A stretch of DNA of 10,769 nucleotides from Alphaproteobacteria bacterium (GTDB lineage Bacteria > Pseudomonadota > Alphaproteobacteria > UBA828): contig JAUVWK010000062.1 in NCBI GenBank assembly GCA_030604165.1, positions 1 to 10,769 on the forward strand. The letters are read 5' to 3'. The position numbers were made by a program, and so were the translations under genes. The stretch's first letter is position 1; the number at the start of each line of letters is the position of its first letter. Below the pieces are notes generated by a model. That model saw nothing but the letters and a program-made list of their open reading frames with translations. It was not told where the DNA came from and made no database searches. This document shows, piece by piece, positions 6,758-10,769 of the stretch.

Positions 6758-7524
6758 ACGGCGGCGTGACGCGCACCCAGGCGGACGTGCGGCAGCTCGC
6801 GGCCTTCGGCTGGCGGCGCTACCCGAGCACGGGTATCCACGGCCGGGTGGTGCACGGCATCGGCCGCGATATCGTCTCCGGCGCGCTGGCGCCGGGCGAG
6901 CGGTTGCCGCCGGAGAGTGCCCTGATCGCGCGCTTCAACGGCAGTCGCACGGCCATCCGGGAGGCCATGAAAGTGCTGGTGGCCAAGGGCCTGGTCGAGG
7001 CGCGCCAGCGCGCCGGCACGCGGGTGCGGCCGCGCGCCGACTGGAACCTCCTGGACCCGGACGTGCTGGCCTGGCTGTCGCCCGACGCGGTGGACGCCGA
7101 GGTCGTGGACCATCTCATCGAGCTGCGCGCCTTGGTCGAGCCGACGGCGGCGCGGCTGGCCGCCGAGCGCGCCACCGATGAAGAGCGGCATGTCATCGCG
7201 GCGGCGTACGAGCGTATGCAGCAGGACGAAGCGGATATCGAGGCCTTCTACGCCGCCGACCTGGTATTTCATTTGGCGATTTTCGCGGCCTGTCATAACG
7301 AATTCATCAGTCGCCTGGGCGGCGTGGTGGGCTCGGTGATCGAGTTCGGCTTTCGTCTTCAGACGGGGATGGAAAAGATTCCCCCGGGCGGCGCGGCCGT
7401 TCACGCGGAGATCGTCGCGTGCATTCGCGCGCGCGACGGCGCCGGCGCGGAGGTTGCCATGCGTGCGGTCATCGAGCGGGCCAAGCGCGAGCTGGCCCAA
7501 TTGATGGAAAAACGCTCGCGCTAA
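6754..7524 (+). CDS. GntR-family transcriptional regulator, FadR subfamily (FCD domain)
   Basis: The start is ATG 6754, overlapping the upstream stop as ATGA and giving 256 residues; GAGGG at 6736-6740 is a weak, distant ribosome site. Residues about 27-93 form the winged helix of GntR proteins: IVSGALAPGERLPPESALIA, then SRTAIREAMKVLVAKGLVEA and RAGTRVRPR. Next comes DWNLLDPDVLAWL at 96-108, common in sugar-acid-responsive FadR proteins such as DgoR. The FCD effector domain follows, with Asp169 and His173 in AADLVFH and His217 in AVHAEIV as probable metal ligands. The fourth ligand His, normally 22 residues after the third, is Val239 here, so metal binding may be altered or lost. It most likely represses its own operon and the divergent dehydrogenase, releasing DNA when a pathway sugar or acid binds. 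The AT palindrome at 4453-4470 is its best candidate site. Confidence 0.93.
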   Translation: MNGGVTRTQADVRQLAAFGWRRYPSTGIHGRVVHGIGRDIVSGALAPGERLPPESALIARFNGSRTAIREAMKVLVAKGLVEARQRAGTRVRPRADWNLLDPDVLAWLSPDAVDAEVVDHLIELRALVEPTAARLAAERATDEERHVIAAAYERMQQDEADIEAFYAADLVFHLAIFAACHNEFISRLGGVVGSVIEFGFRLQTGMEKIPPGGAAVHAEIVACIRARDGAGAEVAMRAVIERAKRELAQLMEKRSR

Positions 7525-7541
7525 GCGCACGGGCGCACCTA

Positions 7542-7555
7542 CGCAGCGCGCTGCG
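7542..7555. repeat. 14-bp perfect GC palindrome behind the regulator gene
   Basis: CGCAGCGCGCTGCG is a perfect palindrome starting 18 bases after the regulator stop. As RNA it can fold into only a 5-bp stem with a CGCG loop, and it is followed by ATCTTGCT rather than a clear T-run. It could be a weak transcription end for the upstream operon or a protein site ahead of the urease genes. Confidence 0.35.
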
Positions 7556-7562
7556 ATCTTGC

Positions 7563-7620
7563 TATCATCGATACGGGGAGAGGCAGGCGCGACGTTTATC
7601 CGGCGACACACTCTCGATAA
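7563..7620. promoter_or_regulatory. Putative urease leader with paired TATC/GATA half-sites
   Basis: In the 119-base gap before ureAB, TATC-ATC-GATA occurs at 7563-7573 and TTATC (7596-7600) faces GATAA (7616-7620) with 20 bases between centres, about two helical turns. This is a repeated inverted half-site arrangement fitting a dimeric regulator. TATCAT at 7563-7568 could also serve as a -10 box, but no matching -35 was found. The functional reading is speculative. Confidence 0.3.
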
Positions 7621-7630
7621 GCAATAAGGC

Positions 7631-7637
7631 GGGGGAG
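7631..7637 (+). promoter_or_regulatory. Ribosome binding site fixing the ureAB start
   Basis: GGGGGAG at 7631-7637 lies six bases before ATG 7644. It selects this ATG over in-frame upstream candidates in a reading frame that extends back into the regulator gene, and gives the expected MYLTPTE N-terminus of urease gamma. Confidence 0.75.
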
Positions 7638-7643
7638 ACGACC

Positions 7644-8339
7644 ATGTACCTGACACCCACCGAAATGGAACGCCTGACGATCTTCTCGGCGGCCCAGCTG
7701 GCGCGCGAACATCGGGAGCGCGGCATCAAGCTGAGCCACCCCGAGGCGATCGCCTTTATTTCGGACGAACTGCTCTACGCCGCGCGGCAGGGTCGCCCGC
7801 TCTCGGACCTGATGGGGTTCGGCTCGACCCTGCTCAGCACCGACGACGTGCTGCCCGGCGTGGCCGAACTCGTGCCCTCGCTGCATATCGAGGCCATGTT
7901 CCCCGACGGCGTCAAATTGATCACGGTTCACCAGCCGATCCGGCCGGGCAAGAAGAAGCTGCCCGAGGGCCCGCGCGCCGGCGAGATCGTCACGCCGGAC
8001 GAGGAGATCGAACTCAACGCCGGGCGCCGGCGCCTTACCTTGCAGGCGACCAATACCGGCGACCGGCCGGTTCAAGTGGGCAGCCACTTCCACTTCTTCG
8101 AGGCCAACAAGGCGCTGGAGTTCGACCGCGCGGCCGCCTTCGGCCTGCGGCTCGACATCCCCTCGGGCCTGGCCGTGCGTTTCGAGCCGGGCCAGGCCAA
8201 GGAGGTCAGCCTGGTCGAGATCGGCGGCTCGGGCGAGGTCTCGGGCTTCAATTCACTGACCGAAGGGTCGATCCATTCCGACGAGGTTCGCGCGGCGGCG
8301 TTGCAGCGCGCGCGCGAACGCGGCTTCAAGGGGGCCTGA
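7644..8339 (+). CDS. ureAB: Urease gamma-beta fusion subunit (UreA-UreB)
   Basis: The 231-residue protein joins the two small urease subunits in one chain. Residues 1-100 are the gamma subunit: MYLTPTEMERL, LSHPEAIAFISDELLYAARQG, then VPSLHIEAMFPDGVKLITVH. Residues about 109-231 are the beta subunit: PGEI-like RAGEIVTP, LEATN-like LQATNTGDRPVQVGSHFHFF, EFDRAAAFGLRLDIPSG, and VRFEPGQ. The tail GFNSLTEG followed by ALQRARERGFKGA is longer than in three-subunit ureases. It resembles the Helicobacter UreA tail, itself a gamma-beta fusion of 238 residues. With UreC it builds the cytoplasmic urease that hydrolyses urea to ammonia and carbamate. No frameshift or stop separates the halves, so this is a true fusion. 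The ureC gene begins four bases after its stop, so the two are surely cotranscribed. Confidence 0.95.
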   Translation: MYLTPTEMERLTIFSAAQLAREHRERGIKLSHPEAIAFISDELLYAARQGRPLSDLMGFGSTLLSTDDVLPGVAELVPSLHIEAMFPDGVKLITVHQPIRPGKKKLPEGPRAGEIVTPDEEIELNAGRRRLTLQATNTGDRPVQVGSHFHFFEANKALEFDRAAAFGLRLDIPSGLAVRFEPGQAKEVSLVEIGGSGEVSGFNSLTEGSIHSDEVRAAALQRARERGFKGA

Positions 8340-8343
8340 AACC

Positions 8344-10053
8344 ATGGTCAAGATTCCGCGAGAGGAATATGCCCGCTATTACGGGCCCACCACCGGCGAC
8401 AAGGTGCGCCTCGGCGACACCTCGCTCTATGCCGAAGTCGAGCGCGATCACACGGCTTACGGCGACGAATGCTGGGTCGGCGCGGGGCGGGTGATGCGCG
8501 ACGGCATGGCCTATGACGCCCACACCTCGCGCGCCGACGGCGCCATCGACATGCTGATCGAGAACGCCACCATCATCGACCCCGTGCTCGGCATCGTCAA
8601 AGCCGATATCGGGGTGCGCGACGGCAAGATCGCCGGCGTCGGCAAGGCGGGTAATCCGCGGGTCCAGAACGGCGTCGACAAGGCGCTCGTCTGCGGCCCC
8701 AACACCACCTATTACCCGGCTGGCGGGCTCATCGTCACGCCCGGCGGGATCGACGTGCATGTCCATTTTCTCTCGCCGCAGCAATGCGAGCACGCCATCG
8801 CCAGCGGCCTGACGACGATGATCGGCGGCAGCATGGGGCCGTTGTTCGCGATTGATTGCGGCGGGCCGTGGAACACCGCGCGCATGCACGAGGCCTCGGA
8901 GGAATGGCCGATCAATTTCGGCTTTTTCGGGCGCGGCTCCTCGCACGACCCCGCCACCGTTGCCGAGCATCTCGACGGCGGCGTCATCGGCGTCAAGATC
9001 CACGAGGATTACGGCGCCATGCCGGCGACCATCGACGGCTGCCTCAGGGCCTCGCAGGAATACGATATCTCGGTCCAGATCCACACCGATACGCTGAACG
9101 AGGCCGGCTTCTACGAAGACACCATGGCGGCGATCGCGGGCCGGCCGATCCACATGTATCACACCGAAGGCGCCGGCGGTGGCCATGCGCCCGACATCAT
9201 CCGCTGTAACGGCGAGCCCCATTGCCTGACCTCCTCGACCAACCCGACCAACCCCTACACCGTCAACGCCTTCGACGAGGGCCTCGACATGACGATGGCG
9301 TGCCATCTGTTGCGCTATGACCTGCCCGAGGACGTGGCCTTCGCCGAAAGCCGGGTGCGCCCGCCGACCATCGCCGCGGAAGACGTGCTGCACGACCTCG
9401 GCGCGATCTCGATGTTCGGCTCCGACAGCCAAGGCATGGGCCGCATCAACGAGGTCATTTCCCGCTGTTGGCAGCTCGCCAGCAAGATGCGCGACCAGCG
9501 CGGCCGCCTGCCGGGGGAGAAGACCAAGGACGCCGACAACGAGCGGATCAAGCGCTACATCGCCAAATACACCATCAATCCGGCGCGTGCCTTCGGTATC
9601 GATAGCTATGTCGGCTCCATCGAGCCCGGCAAGATGGCCGATCTGGTGGTCTGGTTGCCGAGCTTTTTCGGCATCAAGCCGTTCGGCGTGATCAAGGGCG
9701 GCTTCGTCGCGCGCGGCGCCAGCGGCGACGCGGCGGGGTCGTATCTCGGCACGCAGCCGGTTATCATCCGCAGTCAATTCGGCGAGCATGGCCGCGCGCC
9801 GCAAAGCCTGAGCGCCAACTTCGTGCATCAAAGGGCACTCGACATCGACCTGCCCGGCCGACTCGGCCTGGCGAAGCCGATGTTGCCCATCGGTAGCTTC
9901 GTCAAGCTCTCCAAGAAGGACATGCTGCACAACAACGCCTGTCCGGAGATCAAGGTCAATCCGCAGACCTTCGAGGTCTTCGTGGACGGCGAGCTGGCGA
10001 CCTGCGACCCGATCGACACGGTGACGCTCGGTCAGCGCTACATGATGCGCTGA
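8344..10053 (+). CDS. ureC: Urease alpha subunit (catalytic, divergent form)
   Basis: This 569-residue protein is the nickel-containing catalytic subunit of urease, of normal length. All residues known to matter in the Klebsiella enzyme are found: nickel ligands His139 and His141 (DVHVHF), the lysine to be carbamylated Lys218 and His220 (VKIHEDYGA), His247 (IHTDTLNE), His273 (YHTEGAGGGHAPD), flap Cys320-His321, Arg337 (AESRVR) and Asp361 (DSQGMGR). The N-terminus YARYYGPTTGDKVRLGDT is classical. Two parts differ: the stretch from His141 to Lys218 is four residues shorter than in Klebsiella (77 versus 81), and the flap reads ACHLLRYDLPED where classical enzymes have VCHHLDPDIAED. It should be active once matured with nickel and CO2 by accessory proteins; only ureD is in the window. 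The start at 8344 follows ureAB by four bases with AAGGGG-like sequence upstream. Confidence 0.96.
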   Translation: MVKIPREEYARYYGPTTGDKVRLGDTSLYAEVERDHTAYGDECWVGAGRVMRDGMAYDAHTSRADGAIDMLIENATIIDPVLGIVKADIGVRDGKIAGVGKAGNPRVQNGVDKALVCGPNTTYYPAGGLIVTPGGIDVHVHFLSPQQCEHAIASGLTTMIGGSMGPLFAIDCGGPWNTARMHEASEEWPINFGFFGRGSSHDPATVAEHLDGGVIGVKIHEDYGAMPATIDGCLRASQEYDISVQIHTDTLNEAGFYEDTMAAIAGRPIHMYHTEGAGGGHAPDIIRCNGEPHCLTSSTNPTNPYTVNAFDEGLDMTMACHLLRYDLPEDVAFAESRVRPPTIAAEDVLHDLGAISMFGSDSQGMGRINEVISRCWQLASKMRDQRGRLPGEKTKDADNERIKRYIAKYTINPARAFGIDSYVGSIEPGKMADLVVWLPSFFGIKPFGVIKGGFVARGASGDAAGSYLGTQPVIIRSQFGEHGRAPQSLSANFVHQRALDIDLPGRLGLAKPMLPIGSFVKLSKKDMLHNNACPEIKVNPQTFEVFVDGELATCDPIDTVTLGQRYMMR

Positions 10054-10057
10054 GCCC

Positions 10058-10769
10058 GTGTCCACGGCGGATACCATGCCCCGCGCGCCCGACGCGGCGC
10101 CCGAGCAGGCGCCCGAGCAGGCGGCGCTGGTCTTTGCCCGCGCCCCCGACGGGCGCACCTTCATCGCCCGTCAGCGCGTCGGCTATCCGTTCCACATCAC
10201 GCGGCCGTTCTATCTGGACCGCGCGCCGGCGGGGCTGTTGACGCTCTATCTGCAATCGGTCTCGGGCGGCATCTATCAAGACGACCGCCTCGCCCTGCGC
10301 CTGCACGCCGAGGCGGACGCGCAGGCCCAGGTCACCACTCAGGCGGCCACCATCGTGCACACCATGCCGCGCGGCGAGGCCGCGCAAAGCGTGGCGCTTC
10401 GGGTCGAGGCCGGCGCTTATCTGGAATACTGGCCCGATCCCTTGATCCTGTTTCCCGGCGCGCGCCTCGCCAGCGCGCTCGACGCGGTGGTGGACGAGGG
10501 CGCCACCCTGCTGCTGTGCGACGCCTTCACGCAGCACGATCCGGCCGCCGCCGGCCGCCGCTTCGCCTGGCTCAAGGGTGAGAGCCGCGTCAGCCGGCCG
10601 GACGGTCGGTTGCTGGCGCTCGACCGCTTCGCCATCTCGGGCGATCGGGTACAGGAGCAGGCGCACGCCGGCCAAGGCGATTACCCGGCGCAGGCGACCA
10701 TTATGGCGATCCATGGCATGGCGAGCGATGGCGAGAGCCCGGCGGAGGAACTCGTGGAGACGCTGCGCC
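10058..10769 (+). CDS. ureD: Urease accessory protein UreD, N-terminal part (3' end outside window)
   Basis: The frame from GTG 10058 is open to the window edge, giving about 237 residues without a stop. It carries the UreD (UreH) pattern: RVGYPFHITRPFY, LQSVSGGIYQDDRL, QAQVTTQAATIVHTM, then GAYLEYWPDPLILFPGARL. UreD binds apo-urease and, with UreF and UreG, forms the complex that delivers nickel and enables lysine carbamylation. Family members usually read SGGlvgGDrL where this has SGGIYQDDRL, which is a modest divergence. The GTG lies four bases after the ureC stop, but ATG 10076, preceded by GGCGGA, is an alternative start that would remove six residues. In many bacteria ureD comes before the subunit genes; here it comes after ureC. 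ureE, ureF and ureG would be expected further downstream. Assignment is firm, the start is uncertain. Confidence 0.9.
   Translation, partial: MSTADTMPRAPDAAPEQAPEQAALVFARAPDGRTFIARQRVGYPFHITRPFYLDRAPAGLLTLYLQSVSGGIYQDDRLALRLHAEADAQAQVTTQAATIVHTMPRGEAAQSVALRVEAGAYLEYWPDPLILFPGARLASALDAVVDEGATLLLCDAFTQHDPAAAGRRFAWLKGESRVSRPDGRLLALDRFAISGDRVQEQAHAGQGDYPAQATIMAIHGMASDGESPAEELVETLR

Noticed and set aside
7548..7563. Sigma-54 promoter before ureAB ending in TTGCT
   Set aside because: The -24 GG element is absent at the required spacing (CG instead of GG), so only half the site matches.
8326..10164. 612-codon antisense open frame opposite ureC
   Set aside because: Shadow of ureC: His/Asp/Ala/Arg-rich with no motif, and no ribosome site in context.

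Overview
This window is high-GC, densely coding chromosomal DNA, most likely from an alphaproteobacterium of the Rhodospirillales/Hyphomicrobiales type. Several things point that way: a glycine-zipper 17-kDa-type surface antigen, a YciB/IspZ septation protein, a FadR-type regulator, strong GC3 bias, and a urease gamma-beta fusion. The assignment is an inference from protein character; no rRNA or other taxonomic marker is present. No tRNA, rRNA, CRISPR array, insertion sequence or phage gene was seen.

Layout. (1) 1-1967: the 3' end of a hydantoinase B/oxoprolinase-type gene, followed by a complete amidase-signature hydrolase. Both are on + and probably form one operon for cyclic-amide/amide breakdown. 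(2) 1968-2216: a 249-base non-coding gap with a 12-base direct repeat and no convincing promoter. (3) 2217-3595: a secreted glycine-zipper surface antigen and YciB, both +. (4) 3603-4370 on -: an NAD-type short-chain dehydrogenase that converges on yciB with a 7-base gap. (5) 4371-4492: a divergent control region holding an 18-bp perfect AT-only palindrome in otherwise GC-rich DNA. (6) 4493-7524, +: a tight three-gene operon of TIM-barrel sugar isomerase/epimerase, Gfo/Idh/MocA oxidoreductase and FadR-subfamily GntR regulator. Together with the divergent dehydrogenase it looks like a self-regulated catabolic locus for a sugar, polyol or sugar acid of unknown identity. (7) 7644-10769, +: a urease cluster ordered ureAB (gamma-beta fusion), ureC, ureD, with ureD running off the window edge.

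How the genes work together. The hyuB/amidase pair and the urease cluster both release ammonia from organic nitrogen, so the window carries two nitrogen-scavenging modules separated by a carbon-catabolism module. Nothing seen links them in regulation. The most notable items are the urease and the control region at 4371-4492. The urease has every catalytic residue, but UreC departs from the classical form in the segment before the carbamylated lysine and in the flap, and the subunit genes precede ureD. The AT palindrome is a strong candidate operator for the regulator encoded three genes downstream.
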